Part shown: piece after piece, positions 23,205 to 43,221 of the stretch | Numbering within the stretch: position 1 is the first letter of the stretch | Layout: each line of letters opens with the position of its first letter | Source: JAHFPN01 sp963765745 | GTDB taxonomy: Bacteria; Pseudomonadota; Alphaproteobacteria; Rhizobiales; Xanthobacteraceae | Assembly: GCA_963765745.1 (NCBI GenBank) | Contig: CAVXXM010000003.1 | Span: forward strand, 248,001-312,000 | DNA: 64,000 bases | Direction: 5' to 3' | Translations under genes and position numbers: made by a program | Notes under the pieces: model-generated | Database searches by the model: none | What the model saw: the letters and a program-made list of their open reading frames with translations, nothing else | What the model was told of the DNA's origin: nothing

Positions 23205-23735
23205 TTGGACAAGCGCTGGTACATCGTTCACGCCTACTCGAATTTCGAGAAGAAGGTCGCTGAATCGATCCGCGAGCAGGCGCAAGCGCGCGGGCTTGCC
23301 GAAAAGTTCGACGAGATCCTGGTTCCGACCGAGAAGGTCGTGGAGGTGCGCCGCGGAAGGAAGATCGACGCCGAGCGGAAGTTCTTCCCCGGCTACGTGC
23401 TGGTGAAGTGCGAGCTGACCGACGACGTCTATCACCTGATCAAGAACACGCCGAAGGTCACCGGATTTCTCGGCGCCGACAAGAAGCCGATCCCGATCTC
23501 GGAGGTCGAAGCCAAGCGGATCCTGCAGCAGGTGCAGGAAGGCATCGAACGGCCTAAGCCCTCGATCACCTTCGAGGTCGGCGAGCAGGTGCGCGTATCG
23601 GAAGGACCGTTCGCCTCGTTCAACGGCACGGTCGAGGAAGTGGACGAAGAGCGCTCGCGGATCAAAGTGGCCGTGAGCATTTTCGGCCGGCCCACGCCGG
23701 TCGAGCTGGAATTCGCTCAGGTCGAGAAGACCTGA
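23205..23735 (+). CDS. nusG: transcription termination/antitermination factor NusG (TTG start)
   Basis: 176 residues. The NGN domain (RWYIVHAYSNFEKKVAESIR, FFPGYVLVKCELTDD) binds RNA polymerase and the C-terminal KOW domain (GEQVRVSEGPFASFNGTVEE) contacts Rho or ribosomal S10. Homologues begin right at (M)xKRWYIVHAYS, which places the start at the TTG codon 23205-23207. GGAG lies about eight bases before it and no ATG or GTG is available at this point. The weak start codon may keep NusG low relative to SecE. Confidence 0.93.
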   Translation: MDKRWYIVHAYSNFEKKVAESIREQAQARGLAEKFDEILVPTEKVVEVRRGRKIDAERKFFPGYVLVKCELTDDVYHLIKNTPKVTGFLGADKKPIPISEVEAKRILQQVQEGIERPKPSITFEVGEQVRVSEGPFASFNGTVEEVDEERSRIKVAVSIFGRPTPVELEFAQVEKT

Positions 23736-23810
23736 GCGCGCAAGACTTGAGCAAGTAAGTCGTGGGAGGCGAGGGCGCGCGCCAAACGCCCGGACCGGAC
23801 CACGAACCGA

Positions 23811-23830
23811 CCGCAGGCCAATGCCTGCGG
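23811..23830 (+). other. stem-loop in the rplK leader
   Basis: A perfect 8-base stem (CCGCAGGC/GCCTGCGG) with a CAAT loop ends 17 bases before the rplK start. In E. coli, protein L1 represses rplK-rplA by binding the leader; whether this hairpin is that site is inference, since I could not match the L1 consensus. Confidence 0.4.
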
Positions 23831-23847
23831 CACACGGGAGATAGAGT

Positions 23848-24276
23848 ATGGCGAAGAAGGTAACAGGGTCTTTGAAGTTGCAGGTGCCGGCGGGTGCCGC
23901 CAATCCGGCGCCGCCGATCGGCCCGGCTTTGGGTCAGCGCGGCCTGAACATCATGGAGTTCTGCAAGGCGTTCAACGCGCAGACGCAGAAGATGGAGAAG
24001 GGGATGCCAATTCCCGTAACCATCACCATATATCAGGACCGATCCTTCACCTTCGAGATGAGGACGCCGCCGGTGTCCTATTTCTTGAAGAAGGCGGCCA
24101 AGATCGAGAAGGGCTCGGGCACCACCGGGCTCGGCTTCGTCGGCCAAGTGTCCAAGGCCCAGATCAAGGAAATCGCGCAGCAGAAGATGAAGGATCTGAA
24201 CTGCGACACGGTCGAAGCGGCCTCGAGCATGATCGAAGGCTCGGCCCGTTCCATGGGCCTCGAGGTGACGTCATGA
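23848..24276 (+). CDS. rplK: 50S ribosomal protein L11
   Basis: 142 residues, normal length. The proline-rich N-terminal domain (LQVPAGAANPAPPIGPALGQ, GLNIMEFCKAFN) and the RNA-binding C-terminal domain (TAKIEKGSG-like AAKIEKGSGTTG, VGQVSK) are those of L11, which forms the GTPase-associated centre stalk base and is the thiostrepton site. Its TGA overlaps the rplA ATG by four bases. Confidence 0.97.
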   Translation: MAKKVTGSLKLQVPAGAANPAPPIGPALGQRGLNIMEFCKAFNAQTQKMEKGMPIPVTITIYQDRSFTFEMRTPPVSYFLKKAAKIEKGSGTTGLGFVGQVSKAQIKEIAQQKMKDLNCDTVEAASSMIEGSARSMGLEVTS

Positions 24277-24971
24277 CCAAGCCGGGAAAGCGCATCCGCG
24301 CGGCCAAGGAGACCGTCAGCCGCACCAAGCTCTATCCGCTCGACGAAGCGGTGAAGCTGGTGAAGGACCATGCCAAGTCCAAGTTCGACGAGACCGTCGA
24401 GGTCGCGATGAACCTGGGCGTCGATCCGCGCCAATCCGATCAGATGGTGCGCGGGGTCGTGAGCCTGCCGAACGGCTCCGGCCGTGGCGCCAAGGTGGCG
24501 GTGTTCGCCAAGGGCGCCAAGGCCGACGAGGCCAAGGCGGCGGGCGCCGACATCGTCGGCGCCGAGGAGCTGGTAGAGAAGGTGAACGCGGGGCAGATCG
24601 ATTTCGATAAGTGCATCGCGACGCCGGACATGATGCCGCTCGTCGGCCGGCTCGGAAAAGTGCTTGGGCCGCGCGGGCTGATGCCGAACCCGAAGGTCGG
24701 CACGGTGACCAACGATCTTCCGGCCGCGATCAAGGCGGCCAAGGGCGGTGCGGTGGAGTTCAAGGTGGAGAAAGCTGGCGTGGTGCAAGCGGGAGTGGGC
24801 AAGGCGTCGTTCAGCGCCGAGCAGCTGTCGCAGAACATCAAGGCGTTCGCAGACGCGGTGGCCAAATCCAGACCCTCGGGCGTCAAAGGCACTTTCGTTC
24901 AGAAGATCGCGATCTCCTCGACGATGGGCCCCGGCGTCAAAGTCGAACCGAATAGTGTGCTCGGGAGATGA
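24273..24971 (+). CDS. rplA: 50S ribosomal protein L1
   Basis: 232 residues. ESVEVAMNLGVDPR-type segment (DETVEVAMNLGVDPRQSDQM), GLMPNPKVGTVT and the C-terminal GPGVKVEPNSVLGR are diagnostic for L1 of the ribosomal L1 stalk. It also acts as the translational repressor of its own operon in E. coli. The ATG overlaps the rplK stop by four bases. A diverged duplicate of its last 15 codons follows at 25022-25066. Confidence 0.97.
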   Translation: MTKPGKRIRAAKETVSRTKLYPLDEAVKLVKDHAKSKFDETVEVAMNLGVDPRQSDQMVRGVVSLPNGSGRGAKVAVFAKGAKADEAKAAGADIVGAEELVEKVNAGQIDFDKCIATPDMMPLVGRLGKVLGPRGLMPNPKVGTVTNDLPAAIKAAKGGAVEFKVEKAGVVQAGVGKASFSAEQLSQNIKAFADAVAKSRPSGVKGTFVQKIAISSTMGPGVKVEPNSVLGR

Positions 24972-25432
24972 GGGCCCATCGCATTGTTACAAGACGGCCG
25001 CGGACAAGCCGCGGCCTGTGGGGCCCCGGCGTCAAAATGGAGCCGAACAGCGTCCTGGGGCGCTGAAACGAATTTTCCGAGTCTTTTCCGAATCTTCGGA
25101 GCAGGCTCGAAACAAGTACCGCAAGCGGTTCAAGTGCCGCGTGCGGAAGTGGCCGGAAGACGATGAGTTTTCCGGCGTCCTGTCCGAGACCGTAGGCGCG
25201 AAGCGCAAGCTTCGCTTAATCCGCAAGGGCCTGCACAGACGGGGAAGACCGATTTCGGAGCGAACGCTCCTAACTCGGTTCGAACCACACCTTGGCCGGC
25301 TTGTTCGCAAGCAGGTGCCCGGGGGACAGGGCTAGGAGCGTCGGATCGCTCTTGCGCCCCGAAGCGCACGGCGCGGGCCGGCAAGGTGTAACCCGGCGGC
25401 GGAAATTTCCGCCGCCAACCGGAGAGAGAAGC
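24972..25432 (+). promoter_or_regulatory. rplJ leader region with stem-loops
   Basis: This 461-base gap between rplA and rplJ has no credible gene. Besides the rplA-tail duplicate it holds a stem-loop at 25198-25215 (GCGAAGC, GCAA loop, GCTTCGC, then TTAAT) and a perfect 22-base palindrome at 25395-25416 (GGCGGCGGAAA and complement) just before the rplJ ribosome binding site. In many bacteria L10(L12)4 binds the rplJ leader to repress rplJL; these elements are candidates, but I cannot match a specific family model. Confidence 0.45.
25022..25066 (+). pseudogene. diverged duplicate of the rplA 3' end
   Basis: This 45-base stretch encodes GPGVKMEPNSVLGR and a stop, against GPGVKVEPNSVLGR at the true rplA end (24930-24971). 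Of the differing codons all but one (Val to Met) are synonymous: GAA/GAG, AAT/AAC, AGT/AGC, GTG/GTC, CTC/CTG, AGA/CGC. It has no open frame of its own upstream. It looks like the tail of an orthologous rplA left behind when the upstream part was replaced by recombination. Confidence 0.7.
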
Positions 25433-25951
25433 GTGGACCGAGCGGAAAAGCAGGAGCTGGTCACGGCGCTGAACGGTGTCTTCAAGAACACCGGGACCGT
25501 CGTGGTGGCTCACTATTCCGGCCTCACCGTCGCTCAGATGACGATCTTGCGTCGTCAGATGAAGGCGAAGGGCGCCGGATTGAAGGTCGCCAAGAACCGC
25601 CTGGCCAAGAAAGCTCTCGAAGGCACGGACGTCGCCTCCATCGCGTCCCTTCTCAAGGGACCGACCGTGATCGCTTATTCCAAGGATCCGGTGGCGGCGG
25701 CCAAGGTCGCTGTCGACTTCGCCAAGGTGAACGAAAAGCTCGTGATCCTCGGCGGGGCGATGGGAACGACCACCCTGAACCTCGAAGGCGTGAAGGCGCT
25801 CGCAAGCCTTCCGTCGCTCGACGAACTGCGCGCGAAACTCGTCGGCCTGTTCCAGGCTCCGGCGACCAAGATCGCGCGGCTCGCCAATGCGCCGGCTGCG
25901 AAGCTGGCGCGGGTGTTCGGGGCATACGGCCAAAAGAGCGAAGCCGCCTGA
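25433..25951 (+). CDS. rplJ: 50S ribosomal protein L10 (GTG start)
   Basis: 172 residues from the GTG at 25433, preceded by GGAGAGAG; an open frame upstream to 25292 lacks family similarity. VDRAEKQELVTALNGVFKN, VVVAHYSGLTVAQM and LKVAKNRLAKKAL are the L10 hallmarks. L10 anchors the L7/L12 dimers through its C-terminal helix, here the Ala-rich ATKIARLANAPAAKLARVFG. It lies 42 bases before rplL. Confidence 0.95.
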   Translation: MDRAEKQELVTALNGVFKNTGTVVVAHYSGLTVAQMTILRRQMKAKGAGLKVAKNRLAKKALEGTDVASIASLLKGPTVIAYSKDPVAAAKVAVDFAKVNEKLVILGGAMGTTTLNLEGVKALASLPSLDELRAKLVGLFQAPATKIARLANAPAAKLARVFGAYGQKSEAA

Positions 25952-25993
25952 GGCGGTCCGGAACAACTGGTTCGAACCTAGAGGAAGAGGACA

Positions 25994-26365
<372 letters not shown>

Positions 26366-26482
26366 TCGCATGACGTGCGTGCGGGCGGCGCTGATTAGTG
26401 GCGCCGCCCGTCGTGCCCGCTTTGGCGGGTGAGGCGATACGAACGGCGAACGCGCGCTTGGCGCGAGGATGACGAGGAAGAA

Positions 26483-30613
<4,131 letters not shown>

Positions 30614-30712
30614 ACTTGACACGCGCGTTAAGATCGTTGGCGTGAGCTAGCAGTTTTGCAATTTCATCCGGCGAGCGCCGTTCGCGGCGCGGCCGGAGTG
30701 AAGGAGAAGGTG

Positions 30713-34942
<4,230 letters not shown>

Positions 34943-34968
34943 GCCCGCTGCGATGGGACGAAACGAAG

Positions 34969-34994
34969 GGGCCGCCGGGAGAGGCGGCCCTTTT
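34969..34994 (+). terminator. rho-independent terminator after rpoC
   Basis: A perfect 8-base stem (GGGCCGCC/GGCGGCCC) with a six-base loop is followed by TTTT. It lies 26 bases past the rpoC stop and separates the rplKAJL-rpoBC unit from the str operon. Confidence 0.85.
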
Positions 34995-35056
34995 CGTCCA
35001 AATTCGCCAAATGCCCGCCAAGGCTTGAAAAATCTCGCTTTCCCGGCCCTCCGGGG

Positions 35057-35086
35057 TTGACGAAGCGCGACCCGGGCGGGTAGAAA
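35057..35086 (+). promoter_or_regulatory. probable promoter of the str operon
   Basis: TTGACG at 35057-35062 and TAGAAA at 35081-35086, 18-base spacer, inside the 362-base gap between rpoC and rpsL. Transcription would start about 210 bases before rpsL, leaving a long leader. The rest of the gap shows no gene. Confidence 0.55.
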
Positions 35087-35304
35087 CTGCCACTTATGCG
35101 GCAGGGCGGTCGGCGCCGCCGGTCGGTGCGTCCAGCATCGACCAAGGGCACCGAAACGCTGCCTCTGACAACAGTGTCAGATCAGGGTGACTGACTGCGG
35201 CGCGCTCCGCGTCGCGGTCCTCTGCGCAACGGGAAGGCGCCCTTCCGCGCGAGCGGACGGCGCGCTTTCGTTTGCGTTTGGATGCGGGAACGAAGCGAGA
35301 AGAA

Positions 35305-35676
35305 ATGCCGACCATCAACCAACTGATCCGCAAGCCGCGCGTCGCGCCGCGCTATCGCGACCGGGTTCCGGCGCTGCAGAACTCGCCGCAGAAGCGCGGC
35401 GTGTGCACGCGCGTCTACACGACGACTCCGAAGAAGCCGAACTCGGCGCTGCGCAAGGTAGCGAAGGTCCGGTTGCAGAACGGCTACGAGGTGATCGGCT
35501 ACATCCCGGGCGAGGGTCACAATCTCCAGGAGCACTCGGTCGTCATGATCCGCGGCGGCCGCGTGAAGGATCTGCCCGGCGTGCGCTACCACATCCTGCG
35601 TGGCGTGCTCGACACCCAGGGCGTCAAGGACCGCAAGCAACGCCGTTCGAAGTACGGCGCCAAGCGGCCCAAGTGA
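35305..35676 (+). CDS. rpsL: 30S ribosomal protein S12
   Basis: 123 residues from the ATG at 35305 (MPTINQLIRKPR). S12 lies at the decoding centre. The streptomycin-relevant positions are the susceptible residues Lys43 (TTPKKPNSALRK) and Lys88 (GGRVKDLPGVRYH). First gene of the str operon, followed 17 bases later by rpsG. Confidence 0.98.
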   Translation: MPTINQLIRKPRVAPRYRDRVPALQNSPQKRGVCTRVYTTTPKKPNSALRKVAKVRLQNGYEVIGYIPGEGHNLQEHSVVMIRGGRVKDLPGVRYHILRGVLDTQGVKDRKQRRSKYGAKRPK

Positions 35677-35693
35677 TCGTACGGAGCTGATGC

Positions 35694-36164
35694 ATGTCCC
35701 GCCGCCACCGCGCCGAACGCCGCGAGGTTCTGCCCGACCCGAAATTCGGGAACGTGACGCTGAACCAATTCATGAATTCGATCATGCACCACGGCAAGAA
35801 GTCGGTCGCCGAATCGATCGTTTACGGCGCGTTCGACCTGATCGAGGGCAAGGCCAAGCAGAGTCCGATCAACGTATTTCAATCCGCACTCGACAACGTG
35901 AAGCCGGCGCTCGAGGTTCGTTCGCGTCGCGTCGGCGGCGCCACTTATCAAGTACCGGTGGAAGTGCGGCCGGAGCGGCGCGAGACGCTGGCAATCCGCT
36001 GGATCATCGAAGCCGCGCGCGCGCGCAACGAAAAAACGATGGTGGACCGGCTGTCGGGCGAACTACTCGACGCGTCCAACAACAAGGGCAACGCCGTCAA
36101 GAAGCGTGAAGATACCCACCGTATGGCGGAGGCCAATCGCGCCTTCTCGCACTATCGCTGGTGA
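35694..36164 (+). CDS. rpsG: 30S ribosomal protein S7
   Basis: 156 residues, the usual length. MSRRHRAERREVLPDPKFGN, the KKSVAESIVYGAFD segment and the terminal HRMAEANRAFSHYRW identify S7, which nucleates the 30S head and represses the str operon in E. coli. It ends 27 bases before fusA. Confidence 0.97.
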   Translation: MSRRHRAERREVLPDPKFGNVTLNQFMNSIMHHGKKSVAESIVYGAFDLIEGKAKQSPINVFQSALDNVKPALEVRSRRVGGATYQVPVEVRPERRETLAIRWIIEAARARNEKTMVDRLSGELLDASNNKGNAVKKREDTHRMAEANRAFSHYRW

Positions 36165-36191
36165 CGAGAGAGTCGATTAGGAAACTTTGCA

Positions 36192-38268
<2,077 letters not shown>

Positions 38269-38317
38269 ACCTTTTTGTCATTCAGCCGCATCAAAAAAGA
38301 CCGGAACGGAGAGTCCC

Positions 38318-39510
<1,193 letters not shown>

Positions 39511-39554
39511 GTCCCGCGTAGCAGGAACATCCGGTTACCCGGGGGAAAGCAAAA

Positions 39555-39863
39555 ATGAACGGCCAGAACATCCGCATCCGCCTCAAGGCGTTCGACCACC
39601 GCATTCTCGACGCGTCGACGAAGGAAATCGTCAACACGGCGAAGCGCACGGGTGCGCAGGTGCGGGGCCCGATTCCGCTGCCGACGCGGATCGAGAAGTT
39701 CACGGTCAACCGCTCGCCGCACATCGACAAGAAAAGCCGCGAGCAGTTCGAGATGCGCACCCACAAGCGCCTCTTGGACATCGTCGATCCGACGCCGCAA
39801 ACGGTGGACGCGCTGATGAAGCTCGATCTGGCCGCCGGCGTCGATGTCGAGATCAAGCTCTAA
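39555..39863 (+). CDS. rpsJ: 30S ribosomal protein S10
   Basis: 102 residues: QNIRIRLKAFDHRILDASTK, RTGAQVRGPIPLPTRIEKFT and KLDLAAGVDVEIKL. S10 belongs to the 30S head and also acts as NusE, linking NusG to the ribosome. First gene of the S10 operon proper, 44 bases after tuf. Confidence 0.98.
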   Translation: MNGQNIRIRLKAFDHRILDASTKEIVNTAKRTGAQVRGPIPLPTRIEKFTVNRSPHIDKKSREQFEMRTHKRLLDIVDPTPQTVDALMKLDLAAGVDVEIKL

Positions 39864-39881
39864 GGTCGAAGGAAAAAGACA

Positions 39882-40715
39882 ATGCGTTCCGGCGTAATTG
39901 CACAGAAGCTCGGCATGACCCGCGTCTTTACCGACGCGGGCGAGCACGTGCCCGTCACGGTGCTGCGGCTCGATCGCTGTCAGGTGGTCGGCCATCGCAC
40001 GGCGGAGAAGAACGGCTATGTCGCGTTGCAACTCGGCGCCGGCAAGCGGCGGCCGCAGAGCGTGAACCAGCCCATGCGCGGCCACTACGCGGCCGTCAAA
40101 GTCGAGCCCAAGAAGAAGGTCGCCGAATTCCGCGTCGATGAGGCGCATTTGATCCCGGTCGGCGCCGAGCTGACGGCGGATCATTTTGTCGCCGGACAGT
40201 TCGTCGACGTGACCGGCACCTCGATCGGCAAGGGTTTCGCCGGCGGCATGAAGCGCCATCATTTCGGCGGCCTGCGCGCCTCGCACGGCGTATCGGTTTC
40301 GCATCGCTCGATCGGATCGACCGGCGGCCGCCAGGATCCGGGCAAGACCTTCAAGAACAAGAAGATGCCCGGTCATATGGGCGACGTCACGGTGACGACG
40401 CAGAATTTGAAAGTCGTCCGCGCCGATGTGGAGCGCGGGCTCTTGCTGGTCGAAGGCGCCGTGCCGGGCGCCAAAAACGGCTGGATCATGGTGCGCGACG
40501 CGGTGAAGCGCCCGCTGCCCAAGGAAGCGCCGCAGCCGGGCGCGTTCCGCATGCTGAGCGAGGAGCCGGCGCCGGAACCGAAGTCCGAGCCGAAGCCGGA
40601 ACCCAAGGCCGCGCCGAAAGTCGAAGCGAAAACCGAGAAGAAGCCCGAAGCCAAGGCAGCGCCGAAAGCCGATGCGAAGGCGAAGCCCAAGCCCAAGGGC
40701 GGGGGGAAGAAGTGA
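39882..40715 (+). CDS. rplC: 50S ribosomal protein L3 with long low-complexity tail
   Basis: 277 residues. The L3 core ends near residue 225 (GAKNGWIMVRDAVKRPLPKE) and includes MRSGVIAQKLGMTRVFTDAG and the FAGGMKRHHFGGLRASHG loop that reaches toward the peptidyl-transferase centre. About 50 further residues are made of Pro, Ala, Lys and Glu (for example EPKSEPKPEPKAAPKVEAKT). Such tails occur in alphaproteobacterial L3 but this one is long. Its stop overlaps the rplD ATG by one base. Confidence 0.95.
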   Translation: MRSGVIAQKLGMTRVFTDAGEHVPVTVLRLDRCQVVGHRTAEKNGYVALQLGAGKRRPQSVNQPMRGHYAAVKVEPKKKVAEFRVDEAHLIPVGAELTADHFVAGQFVDVTGTSIGKGFAGGMKRHHFGGLRASHGVSVSHRSIGSTGGRQDPGKTFKNKKMPGHMGDVTVTTQNLKVVRADVERGLLLVEGAVPGAKNGWIMVRDAVKRPLPKEAPQPGAFRMLSEEPAPEPKSEPKPEPKAAPKVEAKTEKKPEAKAAPKADAKAKPKPKGGGKK

Positions 40716-41335
40716 TGGAACTCCCGGTCGTATCGCTCGACGGCAAGAAGGCCGGATCGGTCCAGCTATCGGACGAGATCTTCGGCCTCGATCCGCGCGC
40801 GGATCTCCTGCATCGCATGGTCAATTGGCAGCTCAACAAGCGCCAGGCCGGCACGCACGACGTCAAGAACCGCGCCGAGATTTGGCGCACCGGCAAGAAG
40901 ATGTACGCGCAAAAGGGAACCGGCCGCGCCCGGCATAGTTCGGCGCGCGCGAACCTGTTCCGCGGCGGCGGCCGCTCGTTCGGCCCGACCCCGCGCAGCC
41001 ACGCGACCGATCTTACCAAGCAAATGCGTCAGCTCGCGCTCAAGCACGCACTGTCGTCGAAAGCCAAGAGCTCGGACCTCATCGTGATCGACGAGGCCAA
41101 GCTCGGCGAGGCGAAGACCAAACAGCTCGCCCAGCGTTTCGGCAAGCTCGGCTTGAAGAGCGTGCTGATCATCGACGGCGCCGAGGTCGAGAAGAATTTC
41201 GGGCTCGCGGCCCGCAATCTTCCCGAGGTCGATGTGCTGCCGGTCGCCGGCATCAACGTCTACGACATCCTGCGCCGCACCAAGCTCGTGCTGACCAAGG
41301 CCGCAGTCGATGCACTGGAGGCGCGCCTCAAATGA
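40715..41335 (+). CDS. rplD: 50S ribosomal protein L4
   Basis: 206 residues from the ATG at 40715, which shares one base with the rplC stop; a GTG three bases earlier is also possible. The extended exit-tunnel loop KMYAQKGTGRARHSSARANL and RNLPEVDVLPVAGINVYDIL are typical of L4. In E. coli L4 represses the S10 operon. Its end overlaps rplW by four bases (ATGA). Confidence 0.96.
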   Translation: MELPVVSLDGKKAGSVQLSDEIFGLDPRADLLHRMVNWQLNKRQAGTHDVKNRAEIWRTGKKMYAQKGTGRARHSSARANLFRGGGRSFGPTPRSHATDLTKQMRQLALKHALSSKAKSSDLIVIDEAKLGEAKTKQLAQRFGKLGLKSVLIIDGAEVEKNFGLAARNLPEVDVLPVAGINVYDILRRTKLVLTKAAVDALEARLK

Positions 41336-41628
41336 CCGCCGAACAGCGCCACTACGACGTCATCATCGCACCGCTCATCACCGAGAAGGCGACCGCCGCC
41401 TCGGAGAAGAACCAGGTCGTATTCGAGGTGGCCAAGAGCGCCACCAAGCCGCAGATCAAGGAAGCGGTCGAGAAGCTGTTCGACGTGAAGGTGAAGCGCG
41501 TCAACACATTGAATACGAAGAGAAAAACGAGGGTGTTCCGGGGCCGCCGCGGCGTCGTGGGCAACTTCAAGAAGGCCATCGTGACGCTCGAGGAAGGCCA
41601 CTCGATCGACGTCACGACCGGGCTATGA
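41332..41628 (+). CDS. rplW: 50S ribosomal protein L23
   Basis: 98 residues: YDVIIAPLITEKATAASEKN, VFEVAKSATKPQIKEAVEKL and KKAIVTLEEGHSIDVTTGL. L23 lies at the tunnel exit and is the docking site for trigger factor and SRP. Coupled to rplD by a four-base overlap. Confidence 0.97.
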   Translation: MTAEQRHYDVIIAPLITEKATAASEKNQVVFEVAKSATKPQIKEAVEKLFDVKVKRVNTLNTKRKTRVFRGRRGVVGNFKKAIVTLEEGHSIDVTTGL

Positions 41629-41641
41629 GCGGAGATCGACG

Positions 41642-42481
41642 ATGGCGCTGAAGACCTACAAACCAGCGACGCCCGGCCTCCGGCAGCTCGTGCTCGTGGA
41701 CCGCGTCGGCGTATGGAAGGGCAAGCCCGTCAAGGCGCTGACCGTCGGCAAGATCGGAACCGGCGCGCGCAACAACCTCGGCCGCATCACGGTCCGTTTT
41801 CGCGGCGGCGGCCACAAGCGAGCGCTCCGGCTCGTCGATTTCAAGCGCTTGAAGCGCGACATGCCGGCCACTGTCGAGCGCCTCGAGTACGATCCGAACC
41901 GCACCGCGTTTCTGGCGCTGGTCAAATATTCCGACGGGGAGCAGAGCTACATCCTCGCGCCGCAACGCCTGGCGCCGGGCGACAGCGTGGTCGCGGGCGA
42001 GAGCGTGGACGTGAAGCCCGGCAACGCGATGCCGCTCGAGAATATTCCGGTCGGCACCATCGTCCATAATGTCGAGATGAAGATCGGCAAGGGCGGCCAG
42101 CTCGCGCGCTCGGCCGGTACCTACGTGCAGATCGTCGGCCGCGACCAGGGCTATTGCATCCTGCGGCTCAAATCGGGCGAGCAGCGCCTGGTACATGGCC
42201 GCTGCTTCGCCACCGTCGGCGCGGTTTCGAATCCCGATCACATGAACATTTCGATCGGCAAGGCGGGCCGCAATCGCTGGAAGGGGCGGATGCCGGGTAA
42301 CCGCGGCGTTTCGATGAATCCGGTCGATCACCCGCACGGCGGCGGCGAAGGCCGCACCTCGGGCGGCCGCCATCCGGTCACTCCTTGGGGCTTCCCGACC
42401 AAGGGAAAGAAGACGCGCAAGAACAAGCGCACCCAGCGCTTCATCGTCTCGCGCCGTCACGCCAGAAAGAAGGTGGAGTAA
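41642..42481 (+). CDS. rplB: 50S ribosomal protein L2
   Basis: 279 residues. GKIGTGARNNLGRITVRFRG, GTIVHNVEMKIGKGGQLARS and the conserved NPVDHPHGGGEGRTSGGRHP, whose His is implicated in peptidyl-transferase-centre organisation, identify L2. The stop TAA overlaps the rpsS ATG by one base. Confidence 0.98.
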   Translation: MALKTYKPATPGLRQLVLVDRVGVWKGKPVKALTVGKIGTGARNNLGRITVRFRGGGHKRALRLVDFKRLKRDMPATVERLEYDPNRTAFLALVKYSDGEQSYILAPQRLAPGDSVVAGESVDVKPGNAMPLENIPVGTIVHNVEMKIGKGGQLARSAGTYVQIVGRDQGYCILRLKSGEQRLVHGRCFATVGAVSNPDHMNISIGKAGRNRWKGRMPGNRGVSMNPVDHPHGGGEGRTSGGRHPVTPWGFPTKGKKTRKNKRTQRFIVSRRHARKKVE

Positions 42482-42828
42482 TGGCCCGCTCGGTCTGGAA
42501 AGGCCCGTTCGTGGACGGGTACATATTGAAGAAGGCGGAGACCGCCAAGTCGTCCGGCCGCTCCGAGATGATCAAGATCTGGAGCCGGCGCTCGACGATA
42601 TTGCCGCAGTTCGTCGGTCTGACGTTCGGCGTCTATAACGGCCGCAAGCACATCGCCGTGTACGTGACCGAGGACATGGTCGGCCACAAGTTCGGCGAGT
42701 TCTCGCCGACCCGGACGTTTCAGAGCCATTCGTCGGACCGCAAAGCCAAGCTCACGACCGGCGCACCCGGCGCGGCGCGAGCGGCGCCGGGCGCCGAGGC
42801 GCCGGCAGCGACTCCTGCAAAGGGTTGA
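42481..42828 (+). CDS. rpsS: 30S ribosomal protein S19 with C-terminal extension
   Basis: 115 residues, against about 92 usually. MARSVWKGPFVDGYILKKAE, IKIWSRRSTILPQFVGLTFG and VGHKFGEFSPTRTF are the complete S19 core; about 23 Ala/Pro/Gly-rich residues follow (TTGAPGAARAAPGAEAPA region). The start shares a base with the rplB stop. The function of the tail is unknown. Confidence 0.96.
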   Translation: MARSVWKGPFVDGYILKKAETAKSSGRSEMIKIWSRRSTILPQFVGLTFGVYNGRKHIAVYVTEDMVGHKFGEFSPTRTFQSHSSDRKAKLTTGAPGAARAAPGAEAPAATPAKG

Positions 42829-42840
42829 TGAGAAACAGCC

Positions 42841-43221
42841 ATGGGCAAGCAAGCACGAGCGCGCGTTCTGAAGGATACCGAGGCCAAGTCGGTCTTGCGC
42901 ATGCTGCGCGTCTCGCCGCGCAAGCTCGGCCTCGTCGCGGGCCTGATCCGCGGCAAGAAGGTCGCGGCCGCGCTCGCCGACCTGCAATTCTCGCAGAAGC
43001 GGATTTCCAAGGACGTGAAGAAGTGTCTGGAATCCGCGATCGCGAACGCGGAGAACAACCACGATCTGGACGTCGACGATCTGGTGGTCGCCGAAGCATT
43101 CGTGGGCAAGGCACTCGTCATCAAGCGCTTCGTTGCGCGCGCACGCGGCCGCGGAGCGCCGATCAAGAAACCATTTTCGAACCTCACGATCGTCGTGCGT
43201 GAGGTCGAGGGGAAAGCCTGA
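42841..43221 (+). CDS. rplV: 50S ribosomal protein L22
   Basis: 126 residues. LRMLRVSPRKLGLVAGLIRG, LQFSQKRISKDVKKCLESAI, and the tunnel hairpin region RARGRGAPIKKPFSNLTIVV mark L22. Its stop overlaps the rpsC ATG by one base. Confidence 0.97.
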   Translation: MGKQARARVLKDTEAKSVLRMLRVSPRKLGLVAGLIRGKKVAAALADLQFSQKRISKDVKKCLESAIANAENNHDLDVDDLVVAEAFVGKALVIKRFVARARGRGAPIKKPFSNLTIVVREVEGKA

